This document shows, in pieces, positions 1 to 10,366 of a stretch of DNA of 64,000 nucleotides. The stretch's first letter is position 1. Every line of letters begins with the position of its first letter. This DNA comes from Candidatus Nitrotoga sp. MKT (GTDB taxonomy: Bacteria; Pseudomonadota; Gammaproteobacteria; Burkholderiales; Gallionellaceae): contig QFXH01000001.1 in the NCBI GenBank assembly GCA_003402345.1, positions 124,001 to 188,000 of the forward strand, in the 5' to 3' direction. The position numbers and the translations under genes are program-made. The notes under the pieces are model-generated. The model had not been told where the DNA came from. It made no database searches and worked only from the letters and a program-made list of their open reading frames with translations.

Positions 1-1
1 A

Positions 2-262
2 GCTCATGAACTGGTTGCGTTGGTACGTGATGTGCCGTGCAAATTTAATCTGATACCGTTTAATCCTTTTCCACAGACACATTACCGCCGATCCAAAGCT
101 GACGCTATAGCCAAGTTTCGTGATGTGCTGGTGCAGGCCGATATTGTCACTACTGTACGCAAAACACGGGGGGATGATATTGACGCAGCATGTGGGCAGC
201 TGGCCGGGCAAGTGCAGGATAAAACCAAAAGAACACAACGATTATTAGAGATCCATACATAA
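2..262 (+). CDS. rlmN: RlmN, 23S rRNA/tRNA adenine-C2 methyltransferase, C-terminal part
   Basis: The reading frame enters from the left edge of the window, so only the last 86 or so residues are visible. They carry the family's highly conserved end: a [12 protein letters not shown] segment, then [20 protein letters not shown], which is diagnostic for RlmN. The enzyme is a cytoplasmic radical-SAM protein that methylates C2 of adenosine in 23S rRNA and some tRNAs. The radical-SAM cysteine motif lies outside the window. The stop codon is 14 bases before the pilW start, and rlmN followed by pilW/pilF is a standard beta/gammaproteobacterial order. Confidence 0.93.
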   Translation, partial: AHELVALVRDVPCKFNLIPFNPFPQTHYRRSKADAIAKFRDVLVQADIVTTVRKTRGDDIDAACGQLAGQVQDKTKRTQRLLEIHT

Positions 263-276
263 AATTGTTTTCACGT

Positions 277-1047
277 ATGAAAGGCCTAAGCTTTTTTTTG
301 CTTGCTTTAAGCATGGCGGGATGTGCTGCACCATCTAATGGTGGATACGGCAGTACGCCGCAGCACACTATTTCGCAGCAAGAGGCCAGCGCTAAAATAC
401 ACACTGAATTAGCGGCACAATATTATGACCGGGGGCAATTCGGGGTGGCATTAGAGGAAGTGTCGTTGGCTCTACAGTCTAAATCCGACTACGCACCAGC
501 TTACAATGTGCGCGGCCTTGTGCGCATGGCTTTGTATGAAGACCAGCAGGCAAATGAGGATTTTCAGCACAGCCTACGTTTGGACAGCATCGATTCAGAA
601 GCGCATAACAATTATGGTTGGTTTCTTTGTAAGCGAGGCAAAGAACTGGACTCCATCAAACATTTCATGGCAGCGTTAAAGAATCCACTCTACTCTACTC
701 CGGGGAAAGCTTATTTGAATGCAGGCTTGTGCTCCTTGAAGGCTGGTAATGTGAACGACGCTGAAGAATTTTTACAAAAAGCGCTAACCGCCCAACCTAA
801 CATGCCGGAAGCATTGCTGGGCCTGGCTAATTTGTATTTTACTAAAGCTGATTATGCGAGTGCGAAATCTTATTTTTTGATTTTTAAACGAAACAACCCC
901 TCGCCATTGACAGCTGAAAACCTATGGTTGGCAATACGTATTGAACGTAAGCTGGGCGATAGAACCACGGAAAATGGCTATGCAATACAATTGCGTAAAA
1001 ACTTTCCTGATGCGCGTGAAACTCAGCTAATGTTGTACAGACAATAG
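277..1047 (+). CDS. pilW: Type IV pilus biogenesis lipoprotein PilW/PilF (TPR)
   Basis: The 256-residue product begins with a lipoprotein signal (LALSMAGC, cysteine near residue 16), so it should be lipidated and sorted to the outer membrane. The rest is tetratricopeptide repeats, for example the AHNNYGWFLCKRG and AYLNAGLCSLKAGN segments, as in PilF/PilW pilotins that help PilQ secretin multimers form. A TTG 12 bases upstream (265) would add four residues, but the ATG gives a canonical signal peptide, so it was chosen. Its stop overlaps the next gene's GTG by one base, indicating translational coupling with rodZ. Confidence 0.9.
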   Translation: MKGLSFFLLALSMAGCAAPSNGGYGSTPQHTISQQEASAKIHTELAAQYYDRGQFGVALEEVSLALQSKSDYAPAYNVRGLVRMALYEDQQANEDFQHSLRLDSIDSEAHNNYGWFLCKRGKELDSIKHFMAALKNPLYSTPGKAYLNAGLCSLKAGNVNDAEEFLQKALTAQPNMPEALLGLANLYFTKADYASAKSYFLIFKRNNPSPLTAENLWLAIRIERKLGDRTTENGYAIQLRKNFPDARETQLMLYRQ

Positions 1048-1889
1048 TGGATAATCCATCGGAAAATATTTTAAATGACGCGTCCAATAACGTTGATGTG
1101 CGGCCGTTCAGCGTGGGTGCCGCGCTGCGTGAAGCACGCGAGCGACTTGGGCTGAGCGTTGCTGATGTGGAAAGTCGCCTCAAATTTGCATCACGCCAAA
1201 TTGAGGCACTGGAGACGGACAATTTTACTCGTCTGCCAGAAATTTTCTTCGTGCGCCGCTTTGTACGCAGTTATGCCAAGTTGTTGCAATTGGATCCTGA
1301 TCCCTTGCTGGCTGCACTGCCAATAGCGCCTGTGCAGCCCTCCCTGCATGCTGCAAGCATTGCGATTGAAGTACCGTTTCCAAATACCTACGCAACGCGC
1401 AGGCTCAAGATTATATGGTTAGCGATTGGTCTTGTTGCGGTCGCGATCACATTGATATTTTTTGTCTGGCTGAACCGCGGCAAGCCAGTTATGCCGCAGG
1501 CTACGGTAGAAACATTGGAATTGCCCGCCGTCATGCCTACCCCGGCTTCTGTGGTGATAGCAGTACCATCACCTGATGCGCTCGTTGCCCCCCCGGAAAC
1601 CTCTGTTGCTGCCGAAGCCGTAAAGATAGAATCAAACAGCGCATCCAAGCAATCCGCCTCTATTCGATTAACGTTTGATGCAGATTCTTGGGTAAAAGTG
1701 ACAGACAATGACGGCAAAATATTGCTGTCACAGCTTAATTCAAGCGGCAGCGAACAACATCTGAAAGGCAGACCACCGTTTTCTGTGGTTATTGGTAATA
1801 TTAACGGAGTGCGCCTATATTATCAAGGGAAGCTTGTTGAACTCGCGCCCTTTTACAATGGCGGAACCGCGCGCCTCAGATTGGAGTAG
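1047..1889 (+). CDS. rodZ: Cytoskeleton protein RodZ-like (HTH_25, one TM, DUF4115)
   Basis: This 280-residue protein has a Cro/Xre-type helix-turn-helix at about residues 21-83, one transmembrane helix at about 119-142, a Pro/Val/Ala-rich linker and a C-terminal beta domain (about 205-280, DUF4115-like). That is the RodZ plan: the HTH binds MreB in the cytoplasm and the beta domain lies in the periplasm. It starts at a GTG that overlaps the pilW stop (TAGTG). Position between pilW and ispG is the usual one in this class. Confidence 0.9.
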   Translation: MDNPSENILNDASNNVDVRPFSVGAALREARERLGLSVADVESRLKFASRQIEALETDNFTRLPEIFFVRRFVRSYAKLLQLDPDPLLAALPIAPVQPSLHAASIAIEVPFPNTYATRRLKIIWLAIGLVAVAITLIFFVWLNRGKPVMPQATVETLELPAVMPTPASVVIAVPSPDALVAPPETSVAAEAVKIESNSASKQSASIRLTFDADSWVKVTDNDGKILLSQLNSSGSEQHLKGRPPFSVVIGNINGVRLYYQGKLVELAPFYNGGTARLRLE

Positions 1890-1892
1890 ATT

Positions 1893-3167
1893 ATGAGTCA
1901 GCATCCCATTCCGCGTCGTACGACGCAACGCGTCATGGTGGGTGATATTGCCATAGGTGGTGGTGCCCCTATTGTTGTACAGTCTATGACTAATACTGAT
2001 ACCGTGGATGCCGTAGGCACCGCGCGCCAAGTGTTTGAACTGGCACAAGCTGGTTCTGAGTTAGTGCGAATTACTGTCAATACCGCCGAAGCTGCCGCGC
2101 AGGTGCCTCGCATTCGCGAGCTGCTTGATCAAATGGGCTGTAATGTGCCCTTGGTGGGCGATTTTCATTACAACGGCCATCGCCTGCTAACAGACTTTCC
2201 GGAATGTGCCCAAGTACTAGGGGGATACCGGATTAACCCGGGCAATGTAGGTCGCAACCGTAAGGGTGAAGACCAATTCGCTATGATGATAGACGCCGCC
2301 TGCCGTTATTCTAAGCCTGTGCGTATTGGGGTGAACTGGGGTAGCCTAGAGGCTGATTTGATCGTGCGCATGATGGATGAAAACGCTAAATCACCACAGC
2401 CTAAGGAGGCTGCTGAGGTAATGCGTGAAGCACTCATTGTGTCTGCACTGGACAGCGCCCAGCGCGCCGAGAAACTTGGTTTACCGCATGATCGAATCGT
2501 GCTGTCATGCAAAGTGAGTGAGGTTCAAGGTTTAATTGCGGTATACCGTGAACTAGCATTGCGCTGTGATTATCCGCTGCACTTGGGGTTAACTGAAGCT
2601 GGCATGGGATCCAAAGGTATTGTCGCTTCCACCGCCGCGCTGGCCGTGCTATTACAGGAAGGAATAGGGGATACCATACGTATTTCCCTCACCCCGGAAC
2701 CGGGTGGTGACCGTACGCAGGAGGTAATTGTAGCGCAGGAAATTTTGCAAACGATGGGGTTGCGCTCCTTTACGCCAATGGTAATTGCTTGCCCCGGCTG
2801 CGGACGCACCACCAGCACGGTTTTTCAAGAGTTAGCGCAAAGTATTCAGTCTTATTTGCGCGAGCAAATGCCAGTGTGGCGTGAGCAATACAGCGGCGCT
2901 GAGGAAATGACAGTGGCGGTAATGGGTTGCGTCGTGAACGGCCCGGGGGAAAGCAAGATGGCCAACATTGGTATCAGTCTGCCGGGCAATAACGAACATC
3001 CGGCAGCGCCCGTATATGTGGATGGTCAAAAAATTGTTACTTTGCGTGGTGACAATATTGCCAACGAGTTCAAGCAGATCGTGAATGATTACGTGGCACG
3101 CAACTACGCACGGCGTGAAGCTGGTCGTCTCCCTCCTGAAACCATACCGATCCATGTAATAAATTAA
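1893..3167 (+). CDS. ispG: 4-hydroxy-3-methylbut-2-en-1-yl diphosphate synthase IspG
   Basis: IspG catalyses the penultimate step of the MEP isoprenoid pathway in the cytoplasm, using a [4Fe-4S] cluster. The product has 424 residues. The cluster ligands are visible as Cys300 and Cys303 (CPGCGRTTS) and Cys346 ([11 protein letters not shown]), with the following glutamate as the fourth ligand. The N-terminal TIM-barrel segment contains the typical [16 protein letters not shown]. It begins three bases after the rodZ stop, so the two are probably cotranscribed. It also links to ispB at 30.4 kb, which uses the pathway's products. Confidence 0.97.
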   Translation: MSQHPIPRRTTQRVMVGDIAIGGGAPIVVQSMTNTDTVDAVGTARQVFELAQAGSELVRITVNTAEAAAQVPRIRELLDQMGCNVPLVGDFHYNGHRLLTDFPECAQVLGGYRINPGNVGRNRKGEDQFAMMIDAACRYSKPVRIGVNWGSLEADLIVRMMDENAKSPQPKEAAEVMREALIVSALDSAQRAEKLGLPHDRIVLSCKVSEVQGLIAVYRELALRCDYPLHLGLTEAGMGSKGIVASTAALAVLLQEGIGDTIRISLTPEPGGDRTQEVIVAQEILQTMGLRSFTPMVIACPGCGRTTSTVFQELAQSIQSYLREQMPVWREQYSGAEEMTVAVMGCVVNGPGESKMANIGISLPGNNEHPAAPVYVDGQKIVTLRGDNIANEFKQIVNDYVARNYARREAGRLPPETIPIHVIN

Positions 3168-3279
3168 GTATCAAATAATTGAAAGCAGCGTTTAGGCATT
3201 GCAAACATACATAGCAGTAGGGCAAAGTTGCTTTAATAAATATATATCATGAGTGAAGTAAAGGTAGGTTAATCGTATT

Positions 3280-4557
3280 ATGAGTAGCAATTCCCCGTTG
3301 CAGGCTGTGCGCGGCATGAATGACATTTTGCCGGAAGAAGCGGGTCTTTGGCTGTGGTTCGAAGATACTGTACGTGACTGGCTGGAAGGTTATGGCTACC
3401 GCAACATTCGCATGCCGTTGCTGGAACATACAGCGCTGTTCAAACGTGCAATAGGCGAAGTGACCGATATTGTAGAAAAAGAAATGTACAGCTTTGAGGA
3501 TAATCTCAATGGCGATCACCTTACGCTTCGCCCGGAAGGTACGGCTTCTTGCGTGCGCGCCGCGCTGCAACACAGCCTGCTGTACAATGCGCCGCAGCGT
3601 TTGTATTACACTGGCGCGATGTTCCGCCACGAACGTCCGCAAAAGGGACGTTACCGTCAATTTCATCAGATCGGTGTGGAAGCATTGGGTTTCGCTGGTC
3701 CAGATATTGATGCCGAACAAATTCTGATGTGCGCGCGCTTGTGGCGCAAACTGGGCTTGCGCGATATTACATTGCAACTTAATACTCTGGGTGATAAAGC
3801 TGCACGACAACGGCATCGCGCCAAGTTGATAGCCTATTTCGGACAGTACAGTGGCGTGCTGGATGCTGATGCCACACGCCGTTTGCACAGTAATCCACTA
3901 CGCATCCTCGATAGCAAAAATCCGGCTATGCAAGAATTGATCATGGCTGCGCCAAATCTGATGGAGGAACTGGAAGAAGACGCGCTTAAGCATTTCGAAG
4001 CGGTACAAAAAATTTTACACCGCCATGAAATGACGTTTGAGGTAAATCCACGCTTAGTGCGCGGGTTGGATTATTATAACCGCACTGTATTCGAATGGGT
4101 TACCACTCGCCTCGGCGCGCAGGGCACTGTCTGTGCTGGCGGTCGTTTTGACGGCTTGATTGAGCAAATCGGTGGAAAACCTGCACCGGCTGCCGGTTTT
4201 GCCATGGGCATTGAACGCTTGTTGGCATTGTTGCAGGAAGATGGTATGGACACTCCGCCGACACCACTAGATGTGTATGTGGTGCACCAAGGCGAAATGG
4301 CGGATGGTATGGCGAGCTTGATGGCCGAGCGATTGAGGGATTTTGGGCTGCGCGTTTTGTTGCATTGCAACGGCGGAAGTTTTAAGTCGCAGATGAAAAA
4401 AGCAGATGCCAGCAATGCATGCTTTGCGGTGATCCTCGGCGACAATGAGGTAAGCACTAGGCTGGCCACACTCAAGCCGCTACGCGGTGGCGAACAAATG
4501 CATGTGGCATTTGACGAATTGCCGGCCAAAATTAATGAACTGATTAAACAAGGATAG
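3280..4557 (+). CDS. hisS: Histidine--tRNA ligase
   Basis: This 425-residue class II aminoacyl-tRNA synthetase charges tRNA-His. Visible signatures are the N-terminal [10 protein letters not shown], the motif-2 region [17 protein letters not shown], the histidine-A motif [15 protein letters not shown] and motif 3 around [15 protein letters not shown]. The C-terminal anticodon-binding domain occupies roughly residues 325-425. The preceding 112-bp gap holds no recognisable gene. It heads the hisS-yfgM-bamB-der run found in many proteobacteria. Confidence 0.98.
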   Translation: MSSNSPLQAVRGMNDILPEEAGLWLWFEDTVRDWLEGYGYRNIRMPLLEHTALFKRAIGEVTDIVEKEMYSFEDNLNGDHLTLRPEGTASCVRAALQHSLLYNAPQRLYYTGAMFRHERPQKGRYRQFHQIGVEALGFAGPDIDAEQILMCARLWRKLGLRDITLQLNTLGDKAARQRHRAKLIAYFGQYSGVLDADATRRLHSNPLRILDSKNPAMQELIMAAPNLMEELEEDALKHFEAVQKILHRHEMTFEVNPRLVRGLDYYNRTVFEWVTTRLGAQGTVCAGGRFDGLIEQIGGKPAPAAGFAMGIERLLALLQEDGMDTPPTPLDVYVVHQGEMADGMASLMAERLRDFGLRVLLHCNGGSFKSQMKKADASNACFAVILGDNEVSTRLATLKPLRGGEQMHVAFDELPAKINELIKQG

Positions 4558-4562
4558 AAAAA

Positions 4563-5201
4563 ATGGCAGTACTCGATTTGCAGGAGCAGGAACAGGTAGA
4601 TGCGTTTAAGGCATGGTGGAAAGACAATGGTAAATGGCTATTAATAGCATTGGCTGTGGCTGTAAGCGGTTTTGCTGTGATGCAGGGCTGGCAATTCTAT
4701 AAAGAAAAGACAATGGCTGAAGCCAGTACCTTGTATGTAGAACTGGAAAAACAACTCTCCAGTAACGATCCCAAGCGTATCAATGATGCCGGGCAAGCAG
4801 TGATCGACAAGTTCGGTTCCACCGCTTACGCGCCACGGGCAGCTCTACTGGCAGCACAGGTTAATATTCAAAACAAAGATGTTGCGCGCGCTAAAACACA
4901 ATTAGAGTGGGTGATCAAACATGCGGATGAGACCGGACTACAGAATTTAGCGCGCCTCAAGCTGGCTAGTGTATTGCTGGATGAAAAAAATTACGCTGAG
5001 GCACTCAAGTTGCTGGACGCAAAGCATGCTGAATCTTTCATGGGTTTGTATGCCGATCTCAAGGGCGACGTGCTGAACGCACAGGGTAAGGCTGACGAAG
5101 CACGCGCCGCTTACCAGCTGGCGTTAACGAAAACTGATGCCCAAAGTAAGTATCGTATTTTGATTCAAATGAAACTGGATGCGCTTGGAGGCGCTAAATG
5201 A
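4563..5201 (+). CDS. yfgM: YfgM-like ancillary SecYEG translocon protein (TPR_21/DUF2133)
   Basis: The 212-residue product has a short cytoplasmic N-terminus with the family's DLQEQEQVDAFKAWWKDNG segment, a transmembrane helix at about residues 24-42, and a periplasmic tetratricopeptide region. This matches YfgM, which associates with SecYEG and PpiD in periplasmic protein handling. It starts five bases after hisS and its stop overlaps the bamB start by four bases, so it is operonic. Function is inferred from family and position. Confidence 0.88.
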   Translation: MAVLDLQEQEQVDAFKAWWKDNGKWLLIALAVAVSGFAVMQGWQFYKEKTMAEASTLYVELEKQLSSNDPKRINDAGQAVIDKFGSTAYAPRAALLAAQVNIQNKDVARAKTQLEWVIKHADETGLQNLARLKLASVLLDEKNYAEALKLLDAKHAESFMGLYADLKGDVLNAQGKADEARAAYQLALTKTDAQSKYRILIQMKLDALGGAK

Positions 5202-6340
5202 TTATTCGCATTGCCGGGCTGCTGCTACTTGTAATACTAGCAGGCTGTTCCACTGTGTCTGGCTGGTTTAGCAGCGATAAGACCGGCAAGGGGCCAGCAA
5301 AGCTGGTTGAATTCAAGCAGGCTGCCACATTTAATGTGCGCTGGCACCAAAAAATCGGTGGGAGTGGCGATTATATTCTGCAGCCTGCCATAACGAGTGA
5401 TGCGGTATATGCCGCAAATGCCAAGGGAGAATTGTTTCGGCTCGATCCTGCAACAGGAAAACAGGTGTGGCGCGTAGACAGTGGTTTCGCTATTTCTGCT
5501 GGGATAGGAGTAGGTGAGGGTTTAGTGCTAGTCGGAGGTGGGAAGGGTCAATTGGCTGCCTTTACGGTGGATGGTAAATTACTTTGGAAAACAAAAGTAT
5601 CCAGCGAAGTGTTGAATGTAGCAAAAATTGCCGATGGAATTGTGGTGGTGCGCACCGCTGACGGCCGTCTTTCTGGTTTAGATACAACGGATGGCAAACG
5701 TCTATGGTTGTATGAAAACACTGTACCACCACTAATTGTACGCAGTCATGCGGGTGTAGCAATCGAACGTGGCACAATATTCGCTGGATTTGCCGCCGGT
5801 AAATTAGCGGCAATTAGCTTGGGTTCTGGCATCGTTATATGGGAAACAGTCGTGTCGCAACCACGTGGCAACACTGAATTGGAGCGCATTAGCGACATTA
5901 CTAGCTCGCCGGTACTAAATGACGAACAGGTTTGTGCAGTAGCGTTTCAAGGGCGTGTAGCATGTTATGGCCTGGCGCAAGGTGATTTGCTATGGAGCCG
6001 GGACTTGCCCAGCGATAAGGGCATAACTCTATCTCATAATTATCTTTACATTACGAATACCAGTGGCGCTGTATTGGCGGTTGATAAAAGTAGTGGAAGT
6101 TCAGTTTGGAAAAATGATCAGCTACTCATGCGCCAAACGTCGGCACCCTATGCATTTGGAAATCATCTGATAGTGGGCGACTATGAGGGTTATCTGCATG
6201 CGCTGAGCCGTGAGGATGGCAGCATGGCGGCAAGGCTCAAGACCGATGGTAGCGCCATTTTGGTTACTCCGATGGAGTTAGATGGTGGTCTACTGGTGCA
6301 AACACGAAATGGTAGTTTGTATTCGGTTACCCTCCATTAA
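5198..6340 (+). CDS. bamB: Outer membrane assembly lipoprotein BamB
   Basis: BamB is the beta-propeller lipoprotein of the BAM complex, which folds beta-barrels into the outer membrane. The 380-residue product has a lipobox (VILAGCSTVSGW, cysteine near residue 17) and repeated PQQ-like blades with Asp-Thr/Pro-Ala-Thr-Gly-Lys and Trp-containing turns such as LFRLDPATGKQVWRV and LSGLDTTDGKRLWLY. It overlaps yfgM by four bases and is followed 25 bases later by der, the conserved arrangement. Confidence 0.95.
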   Translation: MIIRIAGLLLLVILAGCSTVSGWFSSDKTGKGPAKLVEFKQAATFNVRWHQKIGGSGDYILQPAITSDAVYAANAKGELFRLDPATGKQVWRVDSGFAISAGIGVGEGLVLVGGGKGQLAAFTVDGKLLWKTKVSSEVLNVAKIADGIVVVRTADGRLSGLDTTDGKRLWLYENTVPPLIVRSHAGVAIERGTIFAGFAAGKLAAISLGSGIVIWETVVSQPRGNTELERISDITSSPVLNDEQVCAVAFQGRVACYGLAQGDLLWSRDLPSDKGITLSHNYLYITNTSGAVLAVDKSSGSSVWKNDQLLMRQTSAPYAFGNHLIVGDYEGYLHALSREDGSMAARLKTDGSAILVTPMELDGGLLVQTRNGSLYSVTLH

Positions 6341-6365
6341 GTTTGCTTCCTATTGAAAGTCTGAA

Positions 6366-7766
6366 ATGTTACCCACACTCGTTTTAATTGGTCGTCCCAA
6401 TGTGGGGAAATCCACTTTGTTTAACCGCCTTACACGTAGCCGTGATGCCCTGGTAGCTGATCAGCCAGGGCTAACGCGCGACCGTCACTATGGTCGCGGG
6501 CGCGTTGGCGAACGGCCATTTTTGGTCGTGGATACCGGCGGTTTGGAGCCGGTCGCCAAGGAAGGTATTTTGTATGAAATGGCTAAGCAAACGCGGCAAG
6601 CGGTAGATGAAGCCGATCTAGTGTTATTCCTGGTTGATGGGCGTCAAGGATTAACCCCTCAAGACAGGATTATTGCCGAGCAATTACGTAAAACAGGACG
6701 TCCTCTGTTGCTCTTGGTCAATAAGGCTGAAGGGATGCAACGTGCTGCTGTTGTAAATGAATTTTTCGAATTAGGAATAGGCGAGCCGTTGCCTATTTCC
6801 TCGGCACATGGTGACAATGTAAGTGAAATGGTGGCTCTTGCCCTGGAAGAGTTACCCCTCCAAGTTGAAAGCGAAGAAGATCGTTCTGATCACCCAAAAA
6901 TAGCTATTGTGGGCCGCCCCAATGTTGGTAAATCGACCTTGGTCAATGCGATTCTAGGTGAAGAACGGGTCATTGCCTTCGATCAACCCGGCACCACACG
7001 CGACAGTATTTATATTGATTTTGAACGTAATGGCAAGCAATACACCATCATCGACACCGCCGGTGTTCGTCGTCGTGGCAAAGTCGACGAAGCAATCGAA
7101 AAATTTTCTGTAATAAAAACCTTACAAGCGGTAGAAGACGCTAACGTTGTCGTTCTCGTGGTAGATGCGCAACAGACTATTACCGAGCAAGATGCGCATA
7201 TCGCAGATTTTGTTTTACAAGCTGGGCGTGCACTGGTATTAGCGGTAAACAAGTGGGACGGGCTGGATGACTATCAACGTGATACAACTAAACGCGATAT
7301 TGACCGTAAGTTACATTTCCTCAGCTTCGCTAAATTGCATTTCATCTCTGCACTTCATGGCAATGGCGTACCGGGCATATTAAAATCAGTGAATGAGGCT
7401 TATGCCGCTGCTATGGCCAAACTGCCTACACCTCAACTCACACGGGTACTTATAGCTGCTGTAGAAAAACAACAGCCTCCGCGCTCCCTGTTTCGTCCCA
7501 AGATGCGTTACGCTCATCAAGGTGGCAGCAATCCGCCGCTAATCGTGATTCATGGCAGCGCACTGGACAAAATACCAGATAGTTACCGCCGTTATTTGGA
7601 GCACACTTTCTGTGCTGCCTTTAAACTACAAGGCACCCCGCTCAGAATCGAATTTAAGGCAGGCAAAAATCCATTCGCCAATAAGACTCCCCAACCGCTC
7701 ACTGAAAGTGAAGAACGCAGTGCACACCGTGCTCGCATCCGTGGGCGCAGGTTATACGGACGTTAG
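6366..7766 (+). CDS. der: Ribosome biogenesis GTPase Der (EngA)
   Basis: Der is a cytoplasmic tandem GTPase needed for 50S subunit maturation. The 466 residues show two complete G domains: P-loops GRPNVGKST near residues 9-17 and again near 183-191, switch motifs DTGG and DTAG, and base-recognition motifs NKAEG and NKWDG. The C-terminal KH-like domain follows, ending in a basic tail ([10 protein letters not shown]). It closes the housekeeping run; the next gene has a different character. Confidence 0.98.
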   Translation: MLPTLVLIGRPNVGKSTLFNRLTRSRDALVADQPGLTRDRHYGRGRVGERPFLVVDTGGLEPVAKEGILYEMAKQTRQAVDEADLVLFLVDGRQGLTPQDRIIAEQLRKTGRPLLLLVNKAEGMQRAAVVNEFFELGIGEPLPISSAHGDNVSEMVALALEELPLQVESEEDRSDHPKIAIVGRPNVGKSTLVNAILGEERVIAFDQPGTTRDSIYIDFERNGKQYTIIDTAGVRRRGKVDEAIEKFSVIKTLQAVEDANVVVLVVDAQQTITEQDAHIADFVLQAGRALVLAVNKWDGLDDYQRDTTKRDIDRKLHFLSFAKLHFISALHGNGVPGILKSVNEAYAAAMAKLPTPQLTRVLIAAVEKQQPPRSLFRPKMRYAHQGGSNPPLIVIHGSALDKIPDSYRRYLEHTFCAAFKLQGTPLRIEFKAGKNPFANKTPQPLTESEERSAHRARIRGRRLYGR

Positions 7767-7843
7767 CGCAAGCTTAACAATATTTGACTATCCAGCTGTA
7801 ATTATCGGGCTAGTAATTTCCGCATTACGCAACAAATTAAAAC

Positions 7844-9169
7844 ATGCTTTGTAATTTCTTGCGCCACATAGTTTTTCTTCCCGTTATCCTGTTGTGTAGT
7901 TCAATATTACAAGCCGCCAGCATTATTACAGCTGGCCCAAATAATTATCGTGAATTGCTTCCGTGGCTAAAGCCAGGTGATACCCTTTTGCTACAAGCCG
8001 GCAGTTACACAAAAGGTTTGCCTGTACACCAACTACAGGGGAATAAAGACAAACCCATCACCATAATGGGCCAGACCAATGGCCCTTTACCGGTTTTTTT
8101 GGCAAGGCCTGGAAACAATACGATCAGCATCATTAACGCCAGTTACATTGTTATCCGTAATTTGGAACTTGACGGGCAGGGCATGGCTGTGGACGGCGTT
8201 AAATGCGAAGGACACGCTGACTGGGCTCACCACATCACGCTTGAAAATCTGATTATTAAGGGTCATGGCAATAACCAACAAACGGTCGGCATTTCAACAA
8301 AGTGCCCCACGTGGAACTGGGTTATCCGAAATAACACCATTTTGGGTGCCGGCACCGGAATGTATCTCGGCAACTCAGACGGAAATGCACCATTTGTGGC
8401 GGGATTGATTGGGCACAATTTAATCGTTGATACTATTGGCTACAACTTGCAAATCAAGCATCAGAATACGCGACCGGAAATTGTGGGTATGCCCAGTGAA
8501 CCGAGCGTCACAATCATCCGCCACAACGTTTTTAGCAAAGAGAAAGGAGCCGCTATCGGCCCATTCGCGCGGCCTAATGTACTCGTGGGGCACTGGCCCG
8601 TGAAAGGGAATGGGTCGAAAGACACTTACGAAATCTATGGCAACTTCTTCTATCAAAACCCTACCGAAGCGCTTTTTCAGGGGGAAGGAAACATTGCCCT
8701 GTACAACAACCTTTTCGTAAATGATCATGGGGATGCGATCAGAATTCAGCCACATAATGATATTCCACGCGCTATACATGTTTTCTACAATACTATTATT
8801 ACCCCTGAAACCGGCATTTCAATCATATCAAGGCAGGGCAGCGAAAATTACGTTCAGCACGTCTCAGCTAATATGATATTTGCTTCTAAACCTATTGCTG
8901 CCAAATCGCAGGAATCCAATACCATTGGCAAAAAAGAAGATGCGGTTGAATATCTATTGAAGCCATTTGCCCCATTAGGCGCTATGGATCTTTACCCGAA
9001 AGTAAAAAACATGAAATCCCAACCGGTTGACACCACCTCTTTTCGAGTCTTTACGGACTGGGAATTAGACTTTAACAAGCGCAAGCGGAATGAGCATTCC
9101 CGAGGAGCATATGGCGTAGAGGGTGTAAATCCTGGCTGGTTACCGCAAATCGAACGTAAGCCATATTAA
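7844..9169 (+). CDS. Secreted right-handed parallel beta-helix protein
   Basis: The 441-residue protein starts with a clear signal peptide (hydrophobic core FLPVILLCSSILQA, cleavage near residue 24), so it is exported. The body resembles pectate-lyase-like parallel beta-helix proteins: the opening NYRELLPWLKPGDTLLLQAG followed by repeated short strands such as SIINASYIVIRNLELDG and WNWVIRNNTILGAGTGMYLG. Such folds are common in polysaccharide lyases and epimerases, but no catalytic set could be assigned. It is 77 bases after der and lies alone before the broken SIR2 gene. No specific substrate is proposed. Confidence 0.8.
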   Translation: MLCNFLRHIVFLPVILLCSSILQAASIITAGPNNYRELLPWLKPGDTLLLQAGSYTKGLPVHQLQGNKDKPITIMGQTNGPLPVFLARPGNNTISIINASYIVIRNLELDGQGMAVDGVKCEGHADWAHHITLENLIIKGHGNNQQTVGISTKCPTWNWVIRNNTILGAGTGMYLGNSDGNAPFVAGLIGHNLIVDTIGYNLQIKHQNTRPEIVGMPSEPSVTIIRHNVFSKEKGAAIGPFARPNVLVGHWPVKGNGSKDTYEIYGNFFYQNPTEALFQGEGNIALYNNLFVNDHGDAIRIQPHNDIPRAIHVFYNTIITPETGISIISRQGSENYVQHVSANMIFASKPIAAKSQESNTIGKKEDAVEYLLKPFAPLGAMDLYPKVKNMKSQPVDTTSFRVFTDWELDFNKRKRNEHSRGAYGVEGVNPGWLPQIERKPY

Positions 9170-9352
9170 TCCTGATTTAGTCATTTCAGATAGCAAAAAT
9201 GAAAATATGGGACGATAAAGAGATAGAAAATATCTGGATTTCTGGCACAGCTCCAAATTTACACGATGGACCATTTGTTTTGCCTTGCCCTTTTTAAAGG
9301 TTACTCCTATACAATCCGTAATAACTTAAAACTAAAAAACGAATAATAAATC

Positions 9353-10366
9353 ATGGCAGTTTCGAGAGAATTTAATAAAACTGTGTTTATTGTTGGTGCC
9401 GGAGCAAGCAAGGAGGTGTGTCTTCCCATCGGCAAAGAGCTTAAACAAATGATTGTTAGTTCGCTTTCGTGGGACAGTAACAATGAAGTAGAGGATGTTC
9501 TCATCCGTGTAGCTCTTAGTATTAACTTGGTCACAATTCCTGAATCATATACAGCGTGTCAGCATATTTGCGAATCCATGTCCCAGAGTATATCTATCGA
9601 TAATTTCTTAGATCAGAATAAAGGCGATAAAGTAATAGAACTCTGCGGAAAGCTTGCAATTGTTCGGACGATTCTTCGTGCTGAGTCAACAAGCCTATTG
9701 TTCATATCAAATCCTAAAACGGGTATGAATTTTGCCAGTCTGGAAGATACTTGGTTTACCGGTTTTTGGAAGCTGCTAACTGAGAACTGTAGTCGTATTT
9801 ATAATTTTTAATTATGATCGTTGTATTGAGTATTACTTATATCATTTTCCCTCATAAACGTCTACCGTATTAGCCCGGAAGAAGCGGCTATGTTAGTTAA
9901 TAGCATCAAGATATATCACCCTTATGGCACCATTGGCTTTCTTCCTTGGCAATCCGCCCAATATAATACTATTGGGTATGGTGAGTCACCACTTGCCAAT
10001 CAACTGTTTGATTCCGCTAAACAAATAAAGACGTTTACGGAAGGCACTGACGAAAATTCTAGTGATGTGATTGCCATTCGCGAGCACATAAGGACATCTT
10101 CGAGGGCTGTCATTCTTGGCTTTGCGTTTCATGAATTGAACATGGATCTCCTGTGTCCAAATAGTTCTTGGCTGGTAGATAAAGAGAAATCCTATGGTAA
10201 GACAATTATTTTTTCAACGGCTCATGGGATATCTAATCACAACATTCAAGCAATCAAACGAAGGTTAAGTAATGATTTTTTTGCTAAACATGAGAATATT
10301 TATATTGACGGTATGACTTGTAACGAATTGTTTGATGAATATTCGCATAGCTTACGATTTGCGTGA
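9353..10366 (+). pseudogene. SIR2-like domain protein, broken by two frameshifts
   Basis: The first open part (9353-9811, 152 residues) has the SIR2-type nucleotide-binding start FIVGAGASKEVCLPIG. Its stop is premature. Continuing just past it in another frame, positions 9801-9848 encode IIFNYDRCIEYYLYH, and from about 9851 the original frame resumes with LINVYRISPEEAAMLVNSIK and continues to 10366 with IYHPYGTIGFLPWQ. These three pieces join into one continuous SIR2-like protein, so the gene has a frame loss near 9785-9800 and a compensating shift near 9846-9854. SIR2-like proteins of this kind are often NADases in antiviral defence, but this copy should not make a full product. A sequencing error would be an alternative cause. 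Confidence 0.75.

Noticed and set aside
9199-9297. A 32-codon frame before the SIR2 remnant
   Set aside because: No clear ribosome site and no known family; it may be a scrap.
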